Assembly: GCF_040049215.1 (NCBI RefSeq)
Contig: NZ_JBDZDN010000001.1
Coordinates: 1,116,001 to 1,180,000, forward strand
Reading direction: 5' to 3'
DNA from: Mesorhizobium_K sp040049215
GTDB taxonomy: Bacteria; Pseudomonadota; Alphaproteobacteria; Rhizobiales; Rhizobiaceae
Length of the DNA stretch: 64,000 bases
Shown here: positions 9,008 through 17,206 of the stretch, piece by piece
How the letters are laid out: every line of letters begins with the position of its first letter
Position numbering within the stretch: the first letter of the stretch is position 1
Program-made: the position numbers and the translations under genes
Notes under the pieces: model-generated
Databases searched by the model: none
What the model was told of the DNA's origin: nothing
Seen by the model: the letters and a program-made list of their open reading frames with translations, nothing else

Positions 9008-9574
9008 ATGAGCATGCAATCCGAACCAATCGACAAAGGGCGCCGGCAAGGCTTCCTTTCGCGCTTCCTGCGCAACCGCAGCGGCAGCACCGCGGTCGAA
9101 TTCTCGCTGTTGTCGATCCCCTTCGCGATGCTGGTCTTCGCCATCCTCGAAAGCTGCATCTCGTTTGCCGGCCAGCAGGTCCTGGCGAATGCCACCGACG
9201 ACGTCGCCCGCCAGATCCGGACCGGCCAGTTGAAGCCCGCGGACCTGACCAAGGAATCGCTGGAGGCGATGATCTGCGACAGGCTGGACATCATCGTCAC
9301 GGCGGGCTGTCCCGGCCTGGAAGTGGATTTGCGCGAGTTCGCGACCTTCGCGGAGGCTGCAGCCGTACGCATCAAGCTCACTCCCGAGAGGGAACTCGAC
9401 ACCAGCGACTTTGCCGTGGATCCCGGCCTCTCCATGTCCAAGAACATGCTGCGCGTCTTCTACGAATGGCCTGTCATCACCGACTTCATGGCCCGGATGT
9501 TGTCCAACCTGAAGGGCGGCAAGACGCTGCATTTCGCAACGGTCACCTGGCAGAACGAGCCGTTCGACGACTGA
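9008..9574 (+). CDS. TadE/TadG-family pseudopilin-like pilus assembly protein
   Basis: A 188-residue protein with a polar N-terminus (1-25) ending in NRSGSTAVEFSLL, the TadE-type prepilin motif (cleavage after Gly, Glu at +5 of the mature form), then a hydrophobic helix (about 30-55) and a periplasmic domain with two Cys in the order CDRLDIIVTAGC. TadE-like proteins are processed by the TadV/CpaA peptidase and form part of the Flp assembly machine. The next gene encodes a similar protein 42 bases downstream. Confidence 0.85.
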   Translation: MSMQSEPIDKGRRQGFLSRFLRNRSGSTAVEFSLLSIPFAMLVFAILESCISFAGQQVLANATDDVARQIRTGQLKPADLTKESLEAMICDRLDIIVTAGCPGLEVDLREFATFAEAAAVRIKLTPERELDTSDFAVDPGLSMSKNMLRVFYEWPVITDFMARMLSNLKGGKTLHFATVTWQNEPFDD

Positions 9575-9616
9575 GATTTTTTGCTTCGCACTGGCGAAGC
9601 GTGGAAAGGGCGGAAA

Positions 9617-10231
9617 ATGTCAATGCGTGCGGGGGCACAGTTTCTTGGAATCGCGCGTCGGTTGGTTCGCGACAAAGGCGGCGTGGCGGCGCTCGAGTTC
9701 GCGATGATCGTGCCGCTTCTGCTCATGCTCTATTTCGTGACGATGGAGGTCGCGCAGGCGATCGAGGTCAACAAGAAGGTCAGCCGCGTCGGCAGCCTGG
9801 TCGCCGACCTCGTCACCCAGATGCAGGAGATGAACAAGACGGAACTCGAAGGCATCATGCGCATCGGCGAGGCGACGCTGCAGCCCTACAACCGCAGCCA
9901 GCCGAACATCACCATCACAGCGATCGAGGTGACCGACGAGGCAACTCCGAAAATCCAGGTGGTCTGGTCGCGCAAGCTGATAAACGGCGCCTTCAGCGCC
10001 GGTTCGGCGGCGGGAACCGCCGTCTCCGATCTCCCCCCGGCGCTCAGGATCAAGGGCAGTTTCCTGATCCGCGCCGAAAGCTCGCTGGAGTACGAGCCCG
10101 TGATCACGTGGGCGGCGTCCTCGAAAACCACGCTCGGCCTCGCTTCTGCATTCGACGGCATATCGATGGCGGAAACCTACTACCTGCGGCCGCGCATGAG
10201 CATGACCATCCCCTGCACGAACTGCTACTGA
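9617..10231 (+). CDS. TadE/TadF-family pseudopilin-like pilus assembly protein
   Basis: A 204-residue TadE/F-like protein: short basic leader, KGGVAALEFAMIVPLLLMLY as the pseudopilin motif and membrane helix (about 23-45), then a periplasmic domain ending in two close Cys (PCTNCY). I prefer the ATG at 9617, preceded by GGAAAGGGCGG, over an upstream TTG at 9581. Its last 7 bases overlap the 3' end of the convergent gene at 10225. With the previous gene it gives the usual pair of minor pseudopilins. Confidence 0.83.
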   Translation: MSMRAGAQFLGIARRLVRDKGGVAALEFAMIVPLLLMLYFVTMEVAQAIEVNKKVSRVGSLVADLVTQMQEMNKTELEGIMRIGEATLQPYNRSQPNITITAIEVTDEATPKIQVVWSRKLINGAFSAGSAAGTAVSDLPPALRIKGSFLIRAESSLEYEPVITWAASSKTTLGLASAFDGISMAETYYLRPRMSMTIPCTNCY

Positions 10232-11190
10232 GCTTCCGGCCGCGCCTCGCCCAGCATCCGCACCATATCGAGCGCAACCGCGTAATCCGGCTGCGAGGCG
10301 GCGGTGAAGCCGCCGAGATGATGCGTCTCGATCCGCTCATACATTTCCGGATCGGCAGTTCTCAGCCCCGTCAGGAACTCGGTCAGCCTCCGCTTGGGCT
10401 CCGGATCGAGGCCTATCGATACGGCATGGGGCCCGAAGCGCAGCACGTCGGAGCGCCAAACGATATCGAGCGCCGAGCGATCCATGCCCGCCGCCGCAAG
10501 CCGCGCCGGCGTGCCGCCATCGATCTCCTCGGCGTCCGGCAGACCGGCAGGCATCCAGCCGAAGATCGCGTCCACGCTGCCCTCGGCGAGCATCGCCTCC
10601 GCGGCCTCGGCCGAATCCGCCTTCACGAAGAAGCTCTCCGCTCCACTCAGCGGCTTGCCGCCGGGCTGGAACGCCGCGAGCGGCAGCTGGTGTCCTGCAA
10701 TGCTGTCTGGCGGCTGCAGCGCAATGCGCCGCCCCGCAAGATCGGACGCTGAAGAAAGCCTACCGTTCGCGGCAATCAGTACCGAGCGTATGCCGATCGA
10801 CCCGTCCTCGCCGGTCGGCGCAACCAGCGGCTCCACGCATTCGCAGCGCCGGTAGGCCGACGCATAGGCCGATGCGCTGTAGATCGCGTATTCGATGCGC
10901 GACGACGCCTGCGCGTCGATCAACGCCGCATAGCTGCGCGCGACGAAGAACTCGACCTTGAGGCCGAGCGCCTTGGTGAAGGCGTCATTGAGTTCGGCGA
11001 GCCCGGCGATCGTGTCGCCAGCGCCCGGCTCGGCGACGACGCCCACCCTGAAGGTGCCGATGTCCTCGCGCCAGTCGGCCGAGGCAGTCGTGGTCAGGCA
11101 AGCGGCAGCCACGCAGAACACCCCGCCAGCGACCCTCGCCATTGTCAGGATCGGGCTGCCACGCCGCTCTTCCGAATTGCCAATGTCCAT
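10225..11190 (-). CDS. PhnD-like periplasmic binding protein (phosphate/phosphonate SBP type), orphan
   Basis: A 321-residue exported protein of the PhnD-like periplasmic substrate-binding family. A signal segment (about residues 17-42, ending TASA-DW) is followed by FRVGVVAEPGAGDTIAG, a lobe with the SYAALIDAQ and SASAYASAYR elements that are typical of PhnD-like proteins, and a C-terminal lobe. No permease or ATPase gene lies nearby, so it may serve in sensing or pair with a remote transporter. Starts at 11190 and 11142 are both possible. It converges on the TadF-like gene with a 7-base overlap and diverges from deoB. Confidence 0.7.
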   Translation of the reverse strand: MDIGNSEERRGSPILTMARVAGGVFCVAAACLTTTASADWREDIGTFRVGVVAEPGAGDTIAGLAELNDAFTKALGLKVEFFVARSYAALIDAQASSRIEYAIYSASAYASAYRRCECVEPLVAPTGEDGSIGIRSVLIAANGRLSSASDLAGRRIALQPPDSIAGHQLPLAAFQPGGKPLSGAESFFVKADSAEAAEAMLAEGSVDAIFGWMPAGLPDAEEIDGGTPARLAAAGMDRSALDIVWRSDVLRFGPHAVSIGLDPEPKRRLTEFLTGLRTADPEMYERIETHHLGGFTAASQPDYAVALDMVRMLGEARPEAQ

Positions 11191-11244
11191 GGCAAACCCT
11201 ATGTCTGGCCCATCCGTCCGGCAACAGGAGCCAGTACTTATCCA

Positions 11245-12492
11245 ATGTCGCGTGCGTTCCTGTTCGTGCTTGATTCCTTCGGCGTCGGCGGAGCCGACGA
11301 CGCGGCGCGTTTCGGCGACGCCGGCTCGAACACGTTCGGGCACATAGCGGAGGCGTGCGCGGCAGGCCTTGCAGACCGAGAGGGAGTACGGCGCGGGCCG
11401 CTCGACCTTCCCACCATGATGGCGCTCGGCCTCGGCCATGCTGCCAGGACTGCCGCCGGTTACCCGCAGATCACCGGCGCACTTCGCCCGTCCGCCTTCC
11501 ATGGCGCCGCGCAAGAAGTCTCAACGGGTAAGGACACGCCGTCGGGCCATTGGGAGATCGCGGGCTTGCCGGTGCCTTTCGAATGGGGCTATTTCCCCCG
11601 CACGGTCCCGGCCTTCCCCGCCGGTTTGACGCAGGCTATCATCCGCGAGGGCAGGCTGCCGGGCATCCTCGGCGACTGCCATGCCTCCGGCACCGAGATC
11701 ATCGAGAAATTCGGCGAGGAACACATCCGTACCGGTAAGCCGATCCTTTATACCTCGGCCGATTCCGTCATCCAGATCGCCGCGCATGAGCAGCATTTCG
11801 GCCTGGAGCGGCTCCATGAGCTCTGCCTCGCAGTCAGGCGGCTGGCCGATCCGCTGAACATCGGCCGCATTATCGCCCGTCCTTTCGTCGGCGAGACCGC
11901 GGCCGGCTTCGAGCGCACCGCCAACCGGCGCGACTATGCCGTGCCGCCCCCAGAAGCCACTCTGCTCGACCAGCTGGTCGCGCGTGGAACGAAGGTCATC
12001 GGCGTCGGCAAGATCGGCGACATCTTCGCTCATCGCGGCGTTTCGGATGTGCGCAAGGCCGCCGGCAACATTGCCCTGTTCGACACGTCCCTCGGCGCTA
12101 TGAAGGACGCCGGCGATGGCGACCTGGTGTTCGCCAATTTCGTCGATTTCGACTCGCTGTTCGGCCACCGCCGCGACGTAGCCGGTTATGCCGCCGCGCT
12201 GGAGGCCTTCGACCGCCGCCTGCCCGAGGCGCTGGCGCTGCTCCAGCCGGGCGACCTGCTGCTGCTGACCGCCGATCACGGCTGCGACCCGACATGGAGC
12301 GGCACCGACCATACGCGCGAGCGCGTGCCGGTCTTCGGCTGCGCGCCCGGCCTGCCCGGCGGCGACGTGGGGCTGCGCAAGACCTTTGCCGATATCGGCG
12401 AGACGGTCGCCGAGCATCTCGGCCTGCCGCCCGGCCGGCACGGCGCCTCCTTCCTCACGTCCATCGCCATGACCCTGGATCGCCATGCCTGA
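11245..12492 (+). CDS. deoB: Phosphopentomutase
   Basis: A 415-residue DeoB of the alkaline-phosphatase superfamily, interconverting ribose-1-phosphate (or deoxyribose-1-phosphate) and the 5-phosphates in nucleoside salvage. Metal-binding residues are visible in VLDSFGVGG at the N-terminus, DHGCDP and DHTRERVP near 350; the phospho-accepting Thr lies in TGKDTPSGHWE near residue 95. Length is normal. The last 8 bases overlap mutM, which suggests translational coupling. No other nucleoside catabolism genes are adjacent. Confidence 0.95.
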   Translation: MSRAFLFVLDSFGVGGADDAARFGDAGSNTFGHIAEACAAGLADREGVRRGPLDLPTMMALGLGHAARTAAGYPQITGALRPSAFHGAAQEVSTGKDTPSGHWEIAGLPVPFEWGYFPRTVPAFPAGLTQAIIREGRLPGILGDCHASGTEIIEKFGEEHIRTGKPILYTSADSVIQIAAHEQHFGLERLHELCLAVRRLADPLNIGRIIARPFVGETAAGFERTANRRDYAVPPPEATLLDQLVARGTKVIGVGKIGDIFAHRGVSDVRKAAGNIALFDTSLGAMKDAGDGDLVFANFVDFDSLFGHRRDVAGYAAALEAFDRRLPEALALLQPGDLLLLTADHGCDPTWSGTDHTRERVPVFGCAPGLPGGDVGLRKTFADIGETVAEHLGLPPGRHGASFLTSIAMTLDRHA

Positions 12493-13372
12493 GCTGCCCG
12501 AGGTCGAGACCGTCCGGCGCGGCCTGCAACCGGTCATGGAGGGCGCGCGGATCGTCTCGGTCGAGACCCGGCGTGCGGACCTGCGTTTTCCCTTTCCACC
12601 CGATTTCGCGGGGCGTCTCTCCGGAAGGAAGATCGTCTCGCTTGGCAGGCGCGCGAAGTACCTGACCGCCGAGATCGAGGGCGGCCCGCTGCTCATCTGC
12701 CATCTCGGCATGTCCGGGTCGTTTCGCATCGAAGCGGAAGGCGGGGCCTCGACGCCCGGCGCGTTCCATCATGAACGCTCCAAGGCGGCGTCGCACGATC
12801 ACGTGGTCTTCCACCTCGCCTCGCCGCGCGGGAAGAAATCGATGGTCGTGTTCAACGACCCGCGCCGCTTCGGCTTCATGCTCTTTGCCGACGCCAACAA
12901 CGAACATCCGATGCTCGCCGACCTCGGCGTCGAGCCGACCGGCAATGCGCTTGACGGCAAGCTGCTCGGCGAGCTCCTGCGCGGCAAGAAGACGCCATTG
13001 AAGGCAGCCCTCCTCGATCAGACGCTGATCGCAGGCCTCGGCAACATATACGTGGCGGAGGCGCTGTGGCGCGCCGGTCTGTCGCCGCGGCGCGCGGCAG
13101 GCACCATTGCGACTGCAAACGGCAAGGTGGGCCAGCGCGCGGAAAAACTCTCCTCGGCCATACGCTCGGTCATCGCCGACGCCATCGAGGCGGGCGGCTC
13201 CTCGCTGCGCGACTATATCCATGCCGACGGCTCGCTCGGCTATTTCCAGCATTCCTTTTCGGTCTATGACCGCGAGGGCGAGCCTTGCCGCAAGCCCGGC
13301 TGCAGCGGCAGGATTTCCCGCATCGTCCAGAGCGGCCGCTCGACATTCTACTGCCCGATCTGCCAACACTAG
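12485..13372 (+). CDS. mutM: Formamidopyrimidine-DNA glycosylase (Fpg/MutM)
   Basis: A 295-residue bifunctional glycosylase/AP lyase that removes 8-oxoguanine and formamidopyrimidines. The mature N-terminus PELPEVETVRRGL carries the catalytic Pro and Glu; a helix-two-turn-helix region (LLDQTLIAGLGNIYVAEAL) and the C-terminal zinc finger (C-x4-C at PCRKPGC and CPICQ) are intact. The C-x4-C spacing of the first pair is a known variant. It overlaps deoB by 8 bases and is followed 43 bases later by the enoyl-CoA hydratase gene. Confidence 0.96.
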   Translation: MPELPEVETVRRGLQPVMEGARIVSVETRRADLRFPFPPDFAGRLSGRKIVSLGRRAKYLTAEIEGGPLLICHLGMSGSFRIEAEGGASTPGAFHHERSKAASHDHVVFHLASPRGKKSMVVFNDPRRFGFMLFADANNEHPMLADLGVEPTGNALDGKLLGELLRGKKTPLKAALLDQTLIAGLGNIYVAEALWRAGLSPRRAAGTIATANGKVGQRAEKLSSAIRSVIADAIEAGGSSLRDYIHADGSLGYFQHSFSVYDREGEPCRKPGCSGRISRIVQSGRSTFYCPICQH

Positions 13373-13415
13373 ATGCCGGCGCAAGCGCATGATGGCGACG
13401 AACGGAGGGACCGCG

Positions 13416-14189
13416 ATGGCCTATGAGACAATCCTGGTGGAGACGCGCGGCAAGGTCGGCCTCGTCACGCTCAATCGCCCGAAAGCGCTCAACGCGCTGA
13501 ACGGCCAGGTGCTGGCCGATCTGCTCGCAGCCTTCAAGGCGTTCGACGCGGATCCCGCCATTGCAGCCAGCGTGCTCACCGGCTCGGAAAAAGCCTTCGC
13601 AGCCGGCGCCGACATCAAGGAGATGGCGTCGATGGACTATGCCGACGCCTATCTCGACGACACTTTCGCCGGCTGGGAGGAATTCGCACGCACGCGCAAG
13701 CCGGTGATAGCGGCGGTCGCCGGATATGCGCTCGGTGGCGGCTGCGAACTCGCCATGATGTGCGACTTCATCATCGCCGCCGACAGTGCCAAGTTCGGCC
13801 AACCGGAGATCACGCTGGGCGTCATGCCGGGCATGGGCGGCTCGCAGCGGCTCACCCGCTTCGTCGGCAAGTCCAAGGCAATGGACATGGTGCTCACCGG
13901 CCGCATGATGGACGCGGCCGAAGCCGAGCGCTGCGGGCTCGTTTCGCGTGTGGTGCCTGCCGCCGATCTGGTCGAGGAGGCGCTCAAGGCCGCGGCGAAA
14001 ATCGCCGCATTCTCGCTGCCGGCCGTCTTGATGGCCAAGGAGGCCGTCAACCGCGCCTACGAGACGACGCTCGCCGAAGGGCTGCGCTTCGAGCGGCGGC
14101 TTTTCCACTCGATGTTCGCGCTTGAAGACCAGAAGGAAGGCATGGCCGCCTTCACCGAAAAGCGTCCGCCGAACTTCCGCAACCGTTAA
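13416..14189 (+). CDS. Enoyl-CoA hydratase/isomerase family protein (probable short-chain enoyl-CoA hydratase)
   Basis: A 257-residue crotonase-fold protein. The oxyanion-hole segments FAAGADIKEM (about 59-68) and ALGGGCELAMMCD (about 103-115), and both catalytic glutamates (the second in QPEITLGVMPG), are present, as in true enoyl-CoA hydratases of the FadB1x/PaaF type; it ends in the usual FTEKRPPNFRNR. The substrate cannot be read from sequence; short-chain beta-oxidation is likely. I chose the ATG with CGGAGGGA upstream over one 27 bases earlier. Confidence 0.9.
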   Translation: MAYETILVETRGKVGLVTLNRPKALNALNGQVLADLLAAFKAFDADPAIAASVLTGSEKAFAAGADIKEMASMDYADAYLDDTFAGWEEFARTRKPVIAAVAGYALGGGCELAMMCDFIIAADSAKFGQPEITLGVMPGMGGSQRLTRFVGKSKAMDMVLTGRMMDAAEAERCGLVSRVVPAADLVEEALKAAAKIAAFSLPAVLMAKEAVNRAYETTLAEGLRFERRLFHSMFALEDQKEGMAAFTEKRPPNFRNR

Positions 14190-14211
14190 GCCGGAATTCG
14201 CCGAAACTTCG

Positions 14212-14240
14212 TTGACGCGCCGGAAAAGCTGCACTATAAG
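14212..14240 (+). promoter_or_regulatory. Sigma-70-type promoter of rpsT
   Basis: TTGACG (14212-14217) and TATAAG (14235-14240) are separated by 17 bases and lie 100 bases before rpsT, in the gap after the enoyl-CoA hydratase gene. Both boxes match the consensus with one mismatch each. Confidence 0.6.
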
Positions 14241-14339
14241 CCCGCACCAACCGAGGCGGCCCTGTGGCTGCCCGTTTATTTTTTGCGCCCTGCCGTTTGT
14301 CGCATAGCGCTTATCGAAAAAGACACGAAGAGAGGCATC

Positions 14340-14606
14340 ATGGCCAATACATCCTCGGCCAAGAAGGCGGCGCGCAAGATGGTCCGCAAGGCCGCCGTCA
14401 ACAAGAACAGGCGCTCGCGCGTGCGCACGTTCGTCCGCCAGGTCGAAGAGGCGCTGGCCTCGGGAGACAAGGCGGCAGCCGAAGCGGCTTTCAAGGCCGC
14501 GCAGCCGGAACTGATGCGCGCCGCCAGCAAGGGCGTGCTGCATTCCAACACCGCATCGCGGAAGGTTTCGCGGCTGGCGCAGCGGGTCAAGTCGCTGTCC
14601 GCCTGA
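14340..14606 (+). CDS. rpsT: 30S ribosomal protein S20
   Basis: An 88-residue, strongly basic helical protein beginning MANTSSAKKAARK, with the S20 signature NKNRRSRVRTFVRQVE and the C-terminal LHSNTASRKVSRLAQRVKSL. It binds 16S rRNA in the small subunit. GAGAGG-type ribosome site lies upstream; an upstream in-frame start is ignored because the family begins at MANT. It has its own promoter and terminator and lies directly before the dnaA region, a common order in Rhizobiales. Confidence 0.97.
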   Translation: MANTSSAKKAARKMVRKAAVNKNRRSRVRTFVRQVEEALASGDKAAAEAAFKAAQPELMRAASKGVLHSNTASRKVSRLAQRVKSLSA

Positions 14607-14637
14607 CACCGATCTCGACCCTTCCCGACCTGTTCAG

Positions 14638-14663
14638 CCCGGCGCGCCGCGCCGGGTTTTTTG
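14638..14663 (+). terminator. Rho-independent terminator of rpsT
   Basis: A GC palindrome (CCCGGCGCG then CGCGCCGGG) with a run of six T directly after it, 32 bases past the rpsT stop. Confidence 0.8.
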
Positions 14664-15377
14664 TTTGCCGGACAATGGCTTGGCGGAGGCCCGTCGGCAT
14701 CCGTTCATGTCGTTTTTTTGACCGCCCGATTCATTTGCCGGCACATGCGCTGTTTCTTATGTGTGCAGAGACCGACGCGGCTTTGCGCAAGCGATGCGCG
14801 AAGCAGAAATTATCTATTGTTTTCAATGACCTATGGATGGTTATCCACAAGTTCCACAAGAGCCGCCTCGCGCTTGGGGGACAACCTGCTGTCAAGCGAA
14901 TAATTTAAAAAAAAATTCCCGTGCGACGACAGTTTTCGCCACCGTCGGGAAAGGTTTTGAATCACAAAGGCTTTGCCGATTTCCGCCGCTGCAGGACTCT
15001 CTGAATCGCTCACGGGGCCGCCTCGATTCATTAAAAAACAGTTAGCCTCGCACTTGCCCTGCCCGCAGCGATTTCTGTAGAGTTCGATCATTGAGATTGG
15101 ACGGGCTTCCACCCCGAACAAACCAGCCAAACCCGGCGAAGTTTGCAGCACGGATGATTCCGTGATCGGGAGAGCTTTGTCCATATCGACGGAAAAGTGG
15201 GGTTAGCAACAGCGTAAAAAGTCCGGGCCGGCATTTCGCCGGATGGGGCAGCTTTTGCCGAGCGACGGGGCGCGGCAAGGCGGCGCATCGGAAATGTTGG
15301 TCGTGCGTGCGGAAGGCTGAAGACGCTGCCGGGCGGGCAGCGATGGCAGGCGATTACGAGGAAACGAGGATTTGAAA
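14664..15377. other. AT-rich spacer upstream of dnaA (possible replication control region)
   Basis: About 710 bases without a convincing gene. It holds one consensus DnaA box (14841-14849), an A/T-only stretch around 14899-14916 and several T- or A-runs, in contrast with the GC-rich flanks. An imperfect inverted repeat (TTCCCG/CGGGAA, 14916-14950) next to the A-run would look like a terminator on the minus strand, though no minus-strand gene precedes it. Only one strong box is visible, so dnaA autoregulation is at least as likely as an origin. The sigma factor sites for dnaA are not clear. Confidence 0.45.
14841..14849 (+). promoter_or_regulatory. DnaA box
   Basis: TTATCCACA, an exact match to the DnaA-binding consensus TTATNCACA, 529 bases before the dnaA start and beside an AT-rich stretch. 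Confidence 0.6.
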
Positions 15378-16916
15378 ATGCAAAGCGGCATCGAAAGGGA
15401 GGCCCACGGACGGGCTCTCTTTCCTGTAGACTTGACCGAGGGCAACGAAATGGTGGCTGCGAGCGAGGCGGAGAGAATTTTTGAACGCTTGAGGACGCAG
15501 CTGAAGGCCCGACTGGGAACCGAGGTTTATTCGAGCTGGTTCGGGCGTATGAAGCTTGCCGAGGCTTCCAAGGGCGTCGTGCGCCTGTCGGTACCGACCG
15601 CCTTCCTGAAGTCCTGGATCAACGGCCACTATCTCGACGTCATCGCCGAGCTTTGGCGACAGGAGGAGCCCGAACTCTTTCGCATCGAGATCATCGTGCG
15701 CAGCGCGACGCGGCCGCTGCGTCCGGTGATCGAAAGCCCGCCGGAGGCGCTGCGCAAGCCGGCGGCGCGGCCGGCGCAGACCGCGCTCGGCTCGGGCATC
15801 GTCCCGGCCGGAAAGGCGGAGGCCTCGCCTTCGCCGCGGACGGGCGGCGCTCATGCGCCCGAGTTCCGCCAAGGGGTGCTCGGCTCGCCGCTCGACCAGC
15901 GATACACTTTCCAGTCCTTCATCGAGGGACCGTCGAACCGCGTCGCGCTCGCCGCGGCGCGCGCCGTCGCCGAATCCATGTCGCGCTTCAATCCGCTGTT
16001 CCTCCATGCGACGGTCGGTCTGGGCAAGACCCATCTGTTGCAGGCGATCGCGGCGGAGTCGCTGAAGCAGAATCCCAAATCGCGGGTCGTCTACCTGACG
16101 GCCGAATACTTCATGTGGCGCTTCGCCACCGCGATCCGCGACAACAACGCGCTGACGCTCAAGGAGCAGCTGCGCGACATCGATCTCTTGATCATCGACG
16201 ACATGCAGTTCCTGCAGGGCAAGTCGATCCAGCACGAATTCTGTCACCTGATCAACATGCTGCTGGACAGCGCCAGGCAGGTCGTCGTCGCGGCCGACCG
16301 GCCGCCCGCCGAGCTTGAATCGCTCGAGCCGCGGGTGCGCTCGCGCCTCAATGGAGGCGTCGCGCTGGAAATGTCGTCGCCCGACTACACGATGCGGCTC
16401 GGCATGCTGAAGATCCGCCACGCCGCGGCGAAGGCCGAGGACCCGTCGATCGATATCTCCGAAGACATCCTCGCCCACATCGCGCGCACCGTGACCGGCA
16501 GCGGCCGCGAACTCGAAGGCGCGTTCAACCAGCTGCTCTTCCGTCAGAGCTTCGAGCCGCAGCTCACGATCGAACGCATCGACGAGATCCTGGGCCACAT
16601 CTACCGCTCCGGCGAGCCGAAACGGGTCCGCATCGAAGACATCCAGCGTGTCGTCGCGCGCCACTACAACGTGTCGAAGACCGAGCTCCTCTCCAACCGG
16701 CGCACGCGCACCATCGTCAAGCCACGGCAGATCGCCATGTATCTGGCGAAGGTGATGACGCCGCGCTCCCTGCCTGAGATCGGCCGGCGCTTCGGCGGTC
16801 GCGACCACACGACCGTGCTCCACGCCGTGCGCAAGATCGAGGGTCTCTCCGGCTCCGACAACACGCTGGCGCAGGAGTTGGAACTGCTGCGGCGGCTGAT
16901 CAACGACCAGTCCTAG
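15378..16916 (+). CDS. dnaA: Chromosomal replication initiator DnaA
   Basis: A 512-residue DnaA. Domain I spans about 30-100 (ERIFERLRTQLKARLG, SSWFGRMKL), a Pro/Ala-rich linker follows to about 170, and the AAA+ domain has Walker A VGLGKTHLLQ (about 214-223) and Walker B LLIIDDMQFL (about 270-280). Domain IV (about 400-512) carries the DnaA-box binding helix-turn-helix and RRFGGRDHTTVLHAVRKIE. The ATG at 15378, preceded by GAGGAAACGAGGA, gives an N-terminal extension of about 24 residues relative to the alternative ATG at 15450; rhizobial DnaA proteins often carry such an extension. Confidence 0.96.
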   Translation: MQSGIEREAHGRALFPVDLTEGNEMVAASEAERIFERLRTQLKARLGTEVYSSWFGRMKLAEASKGVVRLSVPTAFLKSWINGHYLDVIAELWRQEEPELFRIEIIVRSATRPLRPVIESPPEALRKPAARPAQTALGSGIVPAGKAEASPSPRTGGAHAPEFRQGVLGSPLDQRYTFQSFIEGPSNRVALAAARAVAESMSRFNPLFLHATVGLGKTHLLQAIAAESLKQNPKSRVVYLTAEYFMWRFATAIRDNNALTLKEQLRDIDLLIIDDMQFLQGKSIQHEFCHLINMLLDSARQVVVAADRPPAELESLEPRVRSRLNGGVALEMSSPDYTMRLGMLKIRHAAAKAEDPSIDISEDILAHIARTVTGSGRELEGAFNQLLFRQSFEPQLTIERIDEILGHIYRSGEPKRVRIEDIQRVVARHYNVSKTELLSNRRTRTIVKPRQIAMYLAKVMTPRSLPEIGRRFGGRDHTTVLHAVRKIEGLSGSDNTLAQELELLRRLINDQS

Positions 16917-17064
16917 GGGCCCTGACCGAAGGATCGCGTCGGCGAAAGGCGGGAACCGGTCTTGCGAAACGGCCGTGCGCACGACCGGATAGATCGAGCC
17001 CATTCGTCCGGTCGGCGCGTGCCGACCGGACAGGGGGAACGCTTTATCCCCAGAAAGCCTGCGG

Positions 17065-17110
17065 AACCGGCCCGGCAAAGCCTCGCGGACTTGCCTTTGG
17101 GCCGGTTTTC
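17065..17110 (+). terminator. Likely terminator between dnaA and dnaN
   Basis: A 9-bp stem AACCGGCCC (17065-17073) pairs with GGGCCGGTT (17099-17107), with inner pairing GGCAA/TTGCC, followed by TTC. It lies in the 290-base gap after dnaA, so dnaN probably has its own promoter further on. Confidence 0.6.
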
Positions 17111-17206
17111 CTGTCAGTCTGCCGCGATTCCGAAGCTGTTTTAAAGCCCGTAGCGGAATTCCGGTCCGGAACTCCGGCAGTTACATTCAAGCGAGCTCGT
17201 TTGGTC

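Noticed and set aside
14831..15184. A 117-codon minus-strand frame upstream of dnaA
   Set aside because: No ribosome site, no family pattern and it overlaps the AT-rich DnaA-box region; treated as noncoding.
14841..15377. Calling the dnaA upstream region a proven chromosomal origin
   Set aside because: Only one strong DnaA box is visible and no skew or replication data can be had from the window; kept as a possibility only.
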